From CAYRJA01 sp964424455 (lineage in GTDB: Bacteria; Bacteroidota; Bacteroidia; Chitinophagales; UBA10324), in NCBI GenBank assembly GCA_964424455.1, contig CAYRJA010000019.1, positions 1 to 35,781 of the forward strand: a DNA stretch of 35,781 bases. The letters are read 5' to 3'. Positions 1 to 6,795 of this stretch are shown piece after piece. The notes below the pieces were generated by a model, which was given only the letters and a program-made list of their open reading frames with translations, was not told the DNA's origin and did no database searches. The number at the start of each line of letters is the position of its first letter. Positions within the stretch are counted from its first letter, which is position 1. The position numbers and the translations under genes were made by a program.

Positions 1-29
1 TCTACGAAATGCCATCTTGGGTGAATTCA

Positions 30-52
30 GCGCAAGTGAAAAACACTTGCGC
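30..52. other. Perfect 9-bp inverted repeat upstream of proS
   Basis: GCGCAAGTG at 30-38 is followed by AAAAA and its exact complement at 44-52, so RNA from either strand could form a 9-bp stem with a 5-nt loop. No T tract follows on either strand, so a classical intrinsic terminator is not supported. It could be a leader structure of proS, the end of an upstream unit that the window cuts off, or a protein-binding site. Confidence 0.4.
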
Positions 53-129
53 CATTGGGAACAGAATGTAATGACACGGCTTATTACCGGACAAACTGCT
101 TCATCACTCCGTCTTTTATTTTTTTACAT

Positions 130-1638
130 TTGTCGAAATCAGATTTTTTGGAACAGAAGACTACCAATAAAGAAATTACCAGCCGCAGCCGTGACTATTC
201 ACAGTGGTATAATGACCTTGTGTTAAAGAGCGGACTGGCGGATTATTCCGCCGTGCGCGGATGTATGGTTATTAAACCTTACGGATATGCAATTTGGGAA
301 AAGATGCAGCGCGTACTCGATGATATGTTCAAGCAAACCGGTCATTCCAATGCCTATTTTCCTTTGTTCATTCCTAAAAGTTTTCTTGCCCGCGAAGCGG
401 CACATGTGGAGGGGTTTGCAAAAGAATGTGCCGTTGTAACACACTACCGTTTGAAAAATGCAGACGACGGCTCCGGCGTAGTGGTTGATCCTGAAGCAAA
501 ACTCGATGAAGAACTGATTGTACGACCCACTTCGGAAACCATTATATGGAACAGCTATAAAGACTGGATAAAATCTTACCGTGATTTGCCGGTGCTGGTG
601 AATCAATGGGCGAATGTTGTGCGATGGGAAATGCGCACGCGGTTATTTCTTCGCACCGCGGAGTTTCTCTGGCAGGAAGGGCACACTGCACATGCCACAA
701 GAGAAGAAGCAATTGAAGAAGCGGAAAAGATGTTGCATGTCTATGCTGATTTTGCAGAGAAGTGGATGGGCATTCCGGTTATTAAAGGTGTGAAAAGCGC
801 TAACGAGCGTTTTGCAGGAGCAGAAGAAACCTACTGTATCGAAGCGCTGATGCAGGATGGCAAAGCTTTACAGGCGGGGACTTCACATTTCCTGGGACAA
901 AATTTTGCAAAAGCTTTTGATGTGCAGTATGTGACAAAAGAAAACAAGCAGGAATATGTGTGGGCAACTTCATGGGGAGTTTCTACACGATTAATTGGCG
1001 CACTGATTATGGCGCACAGCGACGATAAAGGGCTGGTGCTGCCTCCGAAACTTGCTCCTGTTCAGGTGGTGATTGTTCCTATTTATAAAAATGCCGAACA
1101 GCTTGTTACACTGAATCAAAAAGTAGCTGAGATAAAGAAATCTTTTGAACAAAAAGGCATCAGCGTAAAATATGATAACGACGACAAGCAAAAACCGGGA
1201 TGGAAATTTGCAGAGTATGAAATGAAGGGTGTGCCTGTGCGTATTGCCATTGGACCGCGCGACTTGGAAAACGGAACAGTGGAAGTGGCTCGCCGTGATA
1301 CAGGAGAGAAAACTACTTATTCCATCACTGACATTTCTTCAAAGATTGAAAATCTGCTGTTACAGATTCAGGAGAATATATATCAGAAGGCATTAGATTT
1401 CAGAGAAGAAAATATTACGCTTGTTAACAGTTACGATGATTTCAAAAAGGTGTTAGAGGAAAAGGGCGGATTTATTTCAGCTCACTGGGATGGCACACCG
1501 GAAACTGAAGTAAAAATTAAAGAAGAAACCAAAGCCACCATCAGGTGTATTCCGCTGAACACACCTGATGAAACAGGCAAGTGTATTTATTCAGGCAAGC
1601 CCTCTTCAAGAAGAGTGTTGTTTGCAAAAGCTTATTAA
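130..1638 (+). CDS. proS: Prolyl-tRNA synthetase (short, archaeal-type ProS)
   Basis: Charges tRNA-Pro with proline in the cytoplasm. The protein has the class II core: the DYSQWYNDL and SAVRGCMVIKPYGYAIW segments near the start, motif 2 around RPTSETIIWNSY and VNQWANVVRWEMRTR, and motif 3 around WATSWGVSTRLIGALIMAHSD. An anticodon-binding domain (VVIVPIYKN onward) and the terminal extension ending in a tyrosine (VLFAKAY) follow. There is no inserted editing domain, as expected for the short form of roughly 490-500 residues. The open frame runs back to a TTG at 55, but those first 25 residues look non-coding. I therefore chose the in-frame TTG at 130 (M/L-SKSDFLEQ), which gives 502 aa; TTG at 148 is also possible. 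A TAnnTTTG match at 125-132 overlaps this start, so either the start or that promoter-like match is a coincidence. Six bases separate it from the next gene. Confidence 0.93.
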   Translation: MSKSDFLEQKTTNKEITSRSRDYSQWYNDLVLKSGLADYSAVRGCMVIKPYGYAIWEKMQRVLDDMFKQTGHSNAYFPLFIPKSFLAREAAHVEGFAKECAVVTHYRLKNADDGSGVVVDPEAKLDEELIVRPTSETIIWNSYKDWIKSYRDLPVLVNQWANVVRWEMRTRLFLRTAEFLWQEGHTAHATREEAIEEAEKMLHVYADFAEKWMGIPVIKGVKSANERFAGAEETYCIEALMQDGKALQAGTSHFLGQNFAKAFDVQYVTKENKQEYVWATSWGVSTRLIGALIMAHSDDKGLVLPPKLAPVQVVIVPIYKNAEQLVTLNQKVAEIKKSFEQKGISVKYDNDDKQKPGWKFAEYEMKGVPVRIAIGPRDLENGTVEVARRDTGEKTTYSITDISSKIENLLLQIQENIYQKALDFREENITLVNSYDDFKKVLEEKGGFISAHWDGTPETEVKIKEETKATIRCIPLNTPDETGKCIYSGKPSSRRVLFAKAY

Positions 1639-1644
1639 TAACAG

Positions 1645-2340
1645 ATGGGAAAAAAGCCAACGCCTCGTGATTTGATTGTCGAGAACCTTCGGGAAAAGAG
1701 ACAACTTGAAAATACCGTTATTACTGTAACAGGTGAAACTTTTTCTGAAATCAAACAACACATTAAAACTACTCAGGCGGATTTGTCAAAGGAATTAGCT
1801 AAAGAAAAGCTTACTTCAGACATCAGCTTTACCGAGCGTGGTACTTTTGAAATAGAGATGAAACTGAATGAAGAACTTATTATTTTCGTTCAGCACAGCA
1901 ATGTTTTCACCTTCGATCAGGATCATTTTATCTGGCGGCTTCCTTATGTTCAAGAGGACGGACAGCGCGCCTATTGTGGCATGATTCAGATATACAATTT
2001 CTTAGCTGATTCATTCAAGTATAACCGTGCTATGGATGTCGGCTACCTGATTGCAAGGATTTTTATTAATAAGGAAAAGCATTTTTTTGTAGAAGGAAAG
2101 CGCCAGCTTGGTTTCCTTTACAATGATTTTGAGAATGCCGTACTGGATTCTGCCCGCTTGCAGGAAATAATGGAATCAGCAATTCTTTACACACTTAATT
2201 TTGATTTATTAGTTCCGCCCTATGAGATGGTAAAAGAAATTACTCTTCAACAAAAGATTGAGCAAAGGGATTTTTCAGCTACGCAAACCGGTAAACGGCT
2301 TGGCTTCCGTTTTAGCGCTGATGATGGCGGGGTAAAATAA
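1645..2340 (+). CDS. Conserved hypothetical protein downstream of proS
   Basis: A 231-aa soluble protein that I do not recognise. It has no signal peptide and no membrane segment. The first 60 residues are charged and probably helical (NLREKRQLENTV, IKQHIKTTQADLSKELAKEK). The middle has alternating hydrophobic and charged strands (GTFEIEMKLNEELIIFVQ) and aromatic-rich stretches (HFIWRLPYVQ, RAYCGMIQIYNFL). The tail is basic and polar (GKRLGFRFSADDGG). It starts 6 bp after the proS stop and is probably co-transcribed with it. It ends 3 bp from the convergent folA stop with no visible terminator hairpin between them. The codon use looks ordinary, so a native housekeeping-type gene is more likely than a recent import. 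No function is assigned. Confidence 0.82.
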   Translation: MGKKPTPRDLIVENLREKRQLENTVITVTGETFSEIKQHIKTTQADLSKELAKEKLTSDISFTERGTFEIEMKLNEELIIFVQHSNVFTFDQDHFIWRLPYVQEDGQRAYCGMIQIYNFLADSFKYNRAMDVGYLIARIFINKEKHFFVEGKRQLGFLYNDFENAVLDSARLQEIMESAILYTLNFDLLVPPYEMVKEITLQQKIEQRDFSATQTGKRLGFRFSADDGGVK

Positions 2341-2343
2341 TTC

Positions 2344-2841
2344 TCAGTTATAATTACGGTCGTAAACCTGAAATGAGTAAGAAAATTTATTCTTCTCATC
2401 GGGAGTATGTCTTTCCTCTTTAACCAACTCCCAGTCATCGGAATCCGGTTTCGTAAAGAAAGTATCGCCTTCAAATTTATGAGCGATGCGGGTAAGGTAA
2501 ATTCTTTCTGCCCAGATTAATGACTGGACAAAAACATCTCCGCCTCCTATGATAAAACATTCAGTATCTCCTGTGCTTTTTGCATAATCAATAGCATGCT
2601 TTATATCGTTTACTACCACACAACCCTGTGCAGAAAAATCTTCCTGTCTGGTAATAATAATATTTGTCCGGTTGGGTAAAGGTTTTCCGAGTGCTTCAAA
2701 AGTTTTCCTACCCATGATAATACAATGTCCGGTGGTTACTGTTTTAAAGTATTTCATATCTGCCGGTAAATGCCATGGCAACTTATTATCGTTACCGATA
2801 ACATCATTCTGCGAAGCGGCAACAATAATAGAAACTGTCAT
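2344..2841 (-). CDS. folA: Dihydrofolate reductase
   Basis: Reduces dihydrofolate to tetrahydrofolate with NADPH, regenerating the cofactor that thymidylate synthase oxidises. The 165-aa length is normal for bacterial DHFR. Family features are the N-terminal strand SIIVAASQNDVIGNDNKLPWHLPADM with the active-site acid at about Asp28, the NADPH-binding MGRKTFEALGKPLPNRTNIIITR segment, the FIIGGGDVF loop, and the TRIAHKFEGDTFF strand near the end. The start ATG overlaps the thyA stop (ATGA, 4 nt), so the two are translationally coupled and make a thymidylate-cycle pair. No resistance-type divergence is visible, but that cannot be judged by eye. Confidence 0.97.
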   Translation of the reverse strand: MTVSIIVAASQNDVIGNDNKLPWHLPADMKYFKTVTTGHCIIMGRKTFEALGKPLPNRTNIIITRQEDFSAQGCVVVNDIKHAIDYAKSTGDTECFIIGGGDVFVQSLIWAERIYLTRIAHKFEGDTFFTKPDSDDWELVKEERHTPDEKNKFSYSFQVYDRNYN

Positions 2842-3632
2842 ACGGCAACCGGAGCTTTAATAGGCGGGTGAGGATTGTAATTCAACAATTCAAAGTCTTC
2901 AAAACGGAAGTCAAATATATTCTTTATTAGCGGATTAATCTTCATAGCCGGTAATGGACGAAAATCACGTGAAAGCAAAGTGTTTACCTGCTCTAAGTGA
3001 TTGCTGTATAAATGTGCATCGCCCAGCGTATGAATAAAATCTCCCGGTTGCAAATCACAAACCTGTGCAATCATCATTGTAAGCAATGCATACGATGCTA
3101 TGTTGAACGGCACACCAAGAAAAACATCGGCGCTTCGTTGATAAAGCTGACAAGATAATTTTCCGTTTGCCACATAGAACTGAAACATAGTGTGACAAGG
3201 CGGTAATTTCATTTTGTCAATATCGGCTACATTCCATGCACTCACAATAAGTCTGCGGCTATCGGGATTTTTCTTAATCTGATTAATCAGGTTTGAAATC
3301 TGATCAATTGTTTTTCCGTCGGGAGTTTTCCATGATCGCCACTGAACGCCATATACGGGTCCCAGTTCTCCTTTTTCATCAGCCCATTCATCCCAAATTG
3401 TAACACTATTTTCTTTTAAGTATTGAATGTTTGATTCTCCTTTAAGAAACCAGAGTAATTCATGAATGATAGACTTGGTATGAAGCTTCTTGGTAGTAAG
3501 TAATGGAAATCCTTCACTCAAATCAAACCTCATCTGATAGCCGAAAATGCTAACTGTTCCTGTACCGGTGCGGTCAGATTTTTTCACTCCTTTATCAAGA
3601 ATAGTTTTAACAAGATCGTGATACTGTTTCAT
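2838..3632 (-). CDS. thyA: Thymidylate synthase
   Basis: Converts dUMP to dTMP with methylenetetrahydrofolate, yielding the dihydrofolate that the adjoining folA product recycles. The length, 264 aa, is the same as the E. coli enzyme. The nucleophile is Cys146 in LPPCHTMFQFYV. Other signatures are DRTGTGT near residue 20, the arginines in PDSRRLIVSAWN, QLYQRSADVFLGVPFNIASYALL, and HTLGDAHLYSNH. The C-terminus ends in APVAV, matching the family's closing A-V tail. It lies 31 bp downstream of the proline dehydrogenase gene. A TAAGTTTG box in that gap could give it its own promoter. Confidence 0.98.
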   Translation of the reverse strand: MKQYHDLVKTILDKGVKKSDRTGTGTVSIFGYQMRFDLSEGFPLLTTKKLHTKSIIHELLWFLKGESNIQYLKENSVTIWDEWADEKGELGPVYGVQWRSWKTPDGKTIDQISNLINQIKKNPDSRRLIVSAWNVADIDKMKLPPCHTMFQFYVANGKLSCQLYQRSADVFLGVPFNIASYALLTMMIAQVCDLQPGDFIHTLGDAHLYSNHLEQVNTLLSRDFRPLPAMKINPLIKNIFDFRFEDFELLNYNPHPPIKAPVAV

Positions 3633-3652
3633 CTATTGAATTTATATTACCT

Positions 3653-3660
3653 CAAACTTA
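3653..3660 (-). promoter_or_regulatory. Possible -7 box for thyA-folA
   Basis: On the minus strand TAAGTTTG matches the Bacteroidota -7 consensus TAnnTTTG and lies about 21 nt before the thyA start. I see no good TTTG -33 element at the right distance, since the position holds TGAA. It may therefore be weak or a chance match, with thyA read through from the gene upstream. Confidence 0.3.
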
Positions 3661-3663
3661 TTT

Positions 3664-4848
3664 TTATTTCTTTCTGCGCTTCAGTTCTTTTTTTATTAAA
3701 GTCAGTTCTCTGCTTGTCTGTCCCTGTACTGAAGTATTCTCCTTCGCGCGACGCATCAGATAAGGAATCACATCTTCCACCGGACCGTAAGGAACATATT
3801 TACTTGCATTGTACCCTTCATTAGCCAAGTTGAAAGTGATGTGATCACTCATTCCAAGCAGTTGAGAGAAATGAATATGCGGATGGTCGTGCGGTAATCC
3901 TTTCTTCTGCATCAGTTGAACTGCCAGCATGTTACTCTCTTCATTATGCGAAGCAATACAGGCATGAATTCCTTCCACATTCTCTATGCAAAATTCGATG
4001 GCAAGATTGTAGTCTTTATCACATGAAATTTTGTCTTTGTGAATGGGAGAAGGATAATTCATTTTCTCTGCCCGCGCTCTTTCTTTCTGCATATAAGCGC
4101 CGCGAACCATTTTTATTCCCAACACATAACCATCTCTTTTTGCATTCTCATAATAATTTTTCAGCAGAGAAAGTCCTTCGTGGCGGTAAAGCTGAACCGT
4201 GTTAAATATCACCGCCCGTTCTTTATTGTAAAAACGGCTCATCTCTTCCACCAGTGAATCAATTGCATGTTGAATCCATGTTTCTTCCGCATCTACCATT
4301 ACAGACATCCCACACTCGCTTGCTTTCTTACAAACCCGATGCAGGCGACCTTTCACACGGTTCCATTCCATTAGCTCATCATCGGCAAGAGATATATTTC
4401 CAGAAATTTTTTCAAGCAGTGCAAACCGTGCCTGCCCTGTTACTTTCAAACTGATAAGTGTTACATGAGCATTGTCTCTCGCAAATTCAATGGCGCGAAG
4501 ATACTCTCCTGTTGTCTTGTCAAAATCTTCATCTGTTTGTTTTCCTTCCACGCCATAATCGAGGGCAGTCTGCACATTATATTTACCGAGTCGGTTAACT
4601 GTAACAGCACACTCACTCAATGTTTCTCCGCCACAGAACTGGTTGTAAATGGTTGATTTTACAAGCGATTTAATCGGCAGTTTCAATTTGAATGCAAGCG
4701 GCGTAAGCGCTGTACCGATGGATGCAATAGTATTGTTATTCATCATTTGGAAAAGCCGGTGTGCGCTGCGAAGCTCTTTATCTGACTTGTAAGAAAAGGC
4801 GTTTACCGTATTGTCGAATGAAAGCGCCTGATGAGGTTTTGTCTCCAT
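3664..4848 (-). CDS. Proline dehydrogenase (monofunctional)
   Basis: FAD-dependent oxidation of proline to pyrroline-5-carboxylate, the first step of proline breakdown, usually at the membrane with quinone as acceptor. The 394-aa protein carries the PRODH TIM-barrel pattern: VTLISLKVTG, MSVMVDAEETWIQHAID, AVIFNTVQLYRHEGL, LGIKMVRGAYMQKERARA, and the substrate-binding end with ASHNEESN, NASKYVPYGPVEDVIPYLMRRAKENTS. It lacks the DNA-binding and P5C dehydrogenase parts of bifunctional PutA, and resembles the eukaryote-like enzymes common in Bacteroidota. The P5C dehydrogenase gene is not in this window. Transcription leaves a 74-bp gap to the DsbA-like gene upstream. Why it neighbours thyA is not clear. 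Confidence 0.94.
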   Translation of the reverse strand: METKPHQALSFDNTVNAFSYKSDKELRSAHRLFQMMNNNTIASIGTALTPLAFKLKLPIKSLVKSTIYNQFCGGETLSECAVTVNRLGKYNVQTALDYGVEGKQTDEDFDKTTGEYLRAIEFARDNAHVTLISLKVTGQARFALLEKISGNISLADDELMEWNRVKGRLHRVCKKASECGMSVMVDAEETWIQHAIDSLVEEMSRFYNKERAVIFNTVQLYRHEGLSLLKNYYENAKRDGYVLGIKMVRGAYMQKERARAEKMNYPSPIHKDKISCDKDYNLAIEFCIENVEGIHACIASHNEESNMLAVQLMQKKGLPHDHPHIHFSQLLGMSDHITFNLANEGYNASKYVPYGPVEDVIPYLMRRAKENTSVQGQTSRELTLIKKELKRRKK

Positions 4849-4922
4849 AAGGCGCGAATTTACAGAATGGTTCTATAATGGTATAACTCGCATAAGCTAC
4901 CTGCCATCCTTAGCTGTTGATA

Positions 4923-5564
4923 TTAATTATTTGATTCCTTGACGATTGTATTCAACGCCTGCAAGAAGGTTTCTGTTTCCTGCGCTCCTGATATTGCATA
5001 TTTATCATTGAAAAGAAAAAACGGTACGCCACTTATTCCCAACTGCTGTGCTTCATAAACATCCTGACGAACTTCATCAGAAAAGTTCTTTCCATTGAGC
5101 ATTTCTTTTGCTTCCTCTGCATCTAACCCGGCTTCAACTCCTAATTGAACAAGCGTTTCCTTGTCGCCGGTATTTCTTCCTTCAGTAAAATAGGCGCTGA
5201 ATAGTTTTTCTTCCAACTCGTTTTGCAGGTTGTGCTTCTTTGCCAAATGAGAAAGCCGGTGCGCATCAAATGAATTAGCCACTATCACATTATCGAAATT
5301 GTAAGTTAATCCTGACTGCTGCGCCATGGTAATGATGCGTTCATTCAATTTTCTCACATAGTCAATTGTCCATCCTTTTGTCTCAGAAAGGTATTCATTA
5401 AGACTCTTGTCAGACTCTGTTACCAAGTCAGGATTCAACTGAAAACTCTTCCATTCCACCTGCACTTTATCTCTCTCTGAAAACTGTTTCAGTGCATTTT
5501 CAAATCTTCGCTTTCCGATGTAACAAAAAGGACACATTACATCACTCCAGATTTCTACTTTCAT
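4923..5564 (-). CDS. DsbA family oxidoreductase, FrnE-like
   Basis: A 213-aa thioredoxin-fold protein of the FrnE/2-hydroxychromene-2-carboxylate isomerase-like DsbA branch. The redox motif is C11-P-F-C14 in SDVMCPFCYIGKRRFE. A helical insertion follows, with the family's YLSETKGWT, SFDAHRLSHLAKK and LFSAYFTEGRNTGD segments. The cis-proline region reads GISGVPFFLFNDKYAISGAQ. No signal peptide is present, so it is a cytoplasmic thiol-disulfide oxidoreductase, not a periplasmic one. It lies 9 bp downstream of a pirin gene, a pairing that suggests a shared role in oxidative or electrophile stress. That role is an inference. Confidence 0.92.
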   Translation of the reverse strand: MKVEIWSDVMCPFCYIGKRRFENALKQFSERDKVQVEWKSFQLNPDLVTESDKSLNEYLSETKGWTIDYVRKLNERIITMAQQSGLTYNFDNVIVANSFDAHRLSHLAKKHNLQNELEEKLFSAYFTEGRNTGDKETLVQLGVEAGLDAEEAKEMLNGKNFSDEVRQDVYEAQQLGISGVPFFLFNDKYAISGAQETETFLQALNTIVKESNN

Positions 5565-5573
5565 ATTTTGTAA

Positions 5574-6284
5574 TTAATTCATTGGCACTTCAATCAACAA
5601 CAATTCAGCATCTTTAACCGCTTTAACTGTTACAGTTTCCATATTCTCTATCTTTATAGAGTCGCGGGTAGAAAGTTTTTCACCTGCCACCTCAATCTCT
5701 CCATTAATCACAAGCAAAAACAACCCGTGACCTTTTTGGTGAAGTGAATAGGTGGATGAATTTCCTTCCGTTAAATTCAACCGGCTGAACCATGCATCCT
5801 GATGAATCAAAATGCTGTCATTTACTTTATCAGGCGATACCAATGTCTGAATCTTATTCTTTCTGTCGTCTTCCGAAAACAACTTCTGATCATAACGCGG
5901 CTGGAGGTTTTTCTCTCTTGGAAAAACCCAAATCTGAAACAAGCGGACCGGCTCTGTCTTGGAATGATTATACTCCGAGTGTGTGATACCACTTCCGGCA
6001 GACATAATCTGCACTTCTCCGGGTTTTATCACGGAAGTGTGCCCCATACTATCGCGGTGCTCTAATGCACCACTTAGCGGAATAGTAACTATTTCCATGT
6101 TATCATGAGGATGTGTGCCAAAACCGGTTCCGGGTGCAATGTCATCGTCATTCACTACTCGCAACAAACCAAAATGAATTTTCTCAGGATTGTAATACTC
6201 CGAAAAACTAAAACTGAAATTGCTCTTCAGCCATCCGTGATTTACATGCCCTCTTTCATTTGCTCTTTCAATAAAATACTTCAT
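5574..6284 (-). CDS. Pirin family protein (bicupin)
   Basis: A 236-aa bicupin protein of the YhhW/pirin type, a family in which some members are quercetin 2,3-dioxygenases. The metal site is complete in the N-terminal cupin: His58 and His60 in GFGTHPHDNMEIV, and His102 and Glu104 in SAGSGITHSEYNH. The C-terminal cupin (GLFLLVINGEIEVAGEKLSTRD) has no metal ligands, as is usual. It is the first gene of a probable two-gene unit with the DsbA-like gene. The biological substrate is not predictable from sequence. Confidence 0.94.
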   Translation of the reverse strand: MKYFIERANERGHVNHGWLKSNFSFSFSEYYNPEKIHFGLLRVVNDDDIAPGTGFGTHPHDNMEIVTIPLSGALEHRDSMGHTSVIKPGEVQIMSAGSGITHSEYNHSKTEPVRLFQIWVFPREKNLQPRYDQKLFSEDDRKNKIQTLVSPDKVNDSILIHQDAWFSRLNLTEGNSSTYSLHQKGHGLFLLVINGEIEVAGEKLSTRDSIKIENMETVTVKAVKDAELLLIEVPMN

Positions 6285-6508
6285 AGCTAAATTATTTTTT
6301 ATGAAACCAATCTGTGACTCTGTCTATGTCGCTTATTCATACACTTATTTACTCTAAAAAATTCCTTTCTGAAATTTATAGTGAAAGTGAGTCTGTTACA
6401 AAAAGGATTTTCATTTTTGAACCCTCTGCTAACCAATCTATATTACTTGCCTGCTCTGAATACTACCGAGTCCTGCGCACTCGCACAAGCCACCGCAGCA
6501 CTTACTCG

Positions 6509-6642
6509 GCGGGGACGGAATTTCTCCGTGTCATGCTGACGAAGGAAGCATCTGTACATTTAATAATGAGATCCCGCTCTGCGTTCGGGATGACAGGTAA
6601 AAAGGAATGACAGCGTTTGTAATTTGTAATTTTTTAATTTAC
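6509..6642. repeat. Dispersed palindromic intergenic repeat, long copy
   Basis: It opens with GCGGGGACGGA. The core at 6529-6595 runs from TGTCATGCTGACGAAG to GGGATGACA, so its outer ends TGTCAT and ATGACA pair. An inner stem ATCCCG/CGGGAT lies at 6571-6592. The core resembles the short intergenic repeats with TGTCATGCTGA...AGATCC...GGATGACA that I know from many Bacteroidota genomes. The tail AATGACAGCGTTTGTAATTT and an AT-rich end follow. A shorter relative lies just downstream at 6678. Confidence 0.7.
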
Positions 6643-6677
6643 AGCTACTGTAACACCGCAAAGTTCTCTATGAAAGA

Positions 6678-6774
6678 GCGGGGACAGGATGAACAGATCC
6701 CTCGCTACGCTCGGGATAACAGCGTTAAGGAGTGATAGTGTTGTTAATTTACAATTTATAGTTTTTCAATTTAC
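6678..6774. repeat. Dispersed intergenic repeat, internally shortened copy
   Basis: Starts GCGGGGACAGGA, keeps the right-hand stem as AGATCCCTCGCTACGCTCGG..ATAACAG at 6695-6722, and keeps the tail (AAGGAGTGATAGTGTTGTTAATTTAC) in the same order as the copy at 6509. It lacks the TGTCATGCTGACGAAGGAAG left half of the core. The matching order of three blocks in both copies points to a local duplication followed by deletion, or to two insertions of one composite element. Confidence 0.6.
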
Positions 6775-6795
6775 AATCGCTGTTCCTACTCTCAA

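Larger units (their letters stand above)
6285..6795. other. Non-coding region of 511 bp with repeats
   Basis: This is the largest gap between genes, lying between the starts of the pirin gene and the end of lon. It holds a possible imperfect stem at 6466-6509 (CCGAGT pairing with ACTCGG, CTGCG with CGCAG), the two repeat copies described separately, short AT-rich runs of the form AATTTGTAATTTTT, and two TGTTACA-type motifs (6394, 6649). An open frame of 98 codons at 6314-6610 is judged spurious because its second half is the repeat itself. No convincing terminator for lon's neighbour or promoter for the pirin gene is visible. Confidence 0.7.

Noticed and set aside
30..52. Inverted repeat as an intrinsic terminator
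   Set aside because: No T tract follows on either strand.
55..129. N-terminal extension of ProS from the TTG at 55
   Set aside because: The 25 residues have no similarity to the usual ProS start, while TTG at 130 gives the expected N-terminus.
223..606. Antisense frame inside proS, and similar long antisense frames inside lon, clpB, folP and others
   Set aside because: They are mirrors of conserved genes and have no protein features of their own.
6314..6610. 98-codon open frame on the plus strand
   Set aside because: Its second half is the dispersed intergenic repeat translated by chance and the first half has no protein-like pattern.
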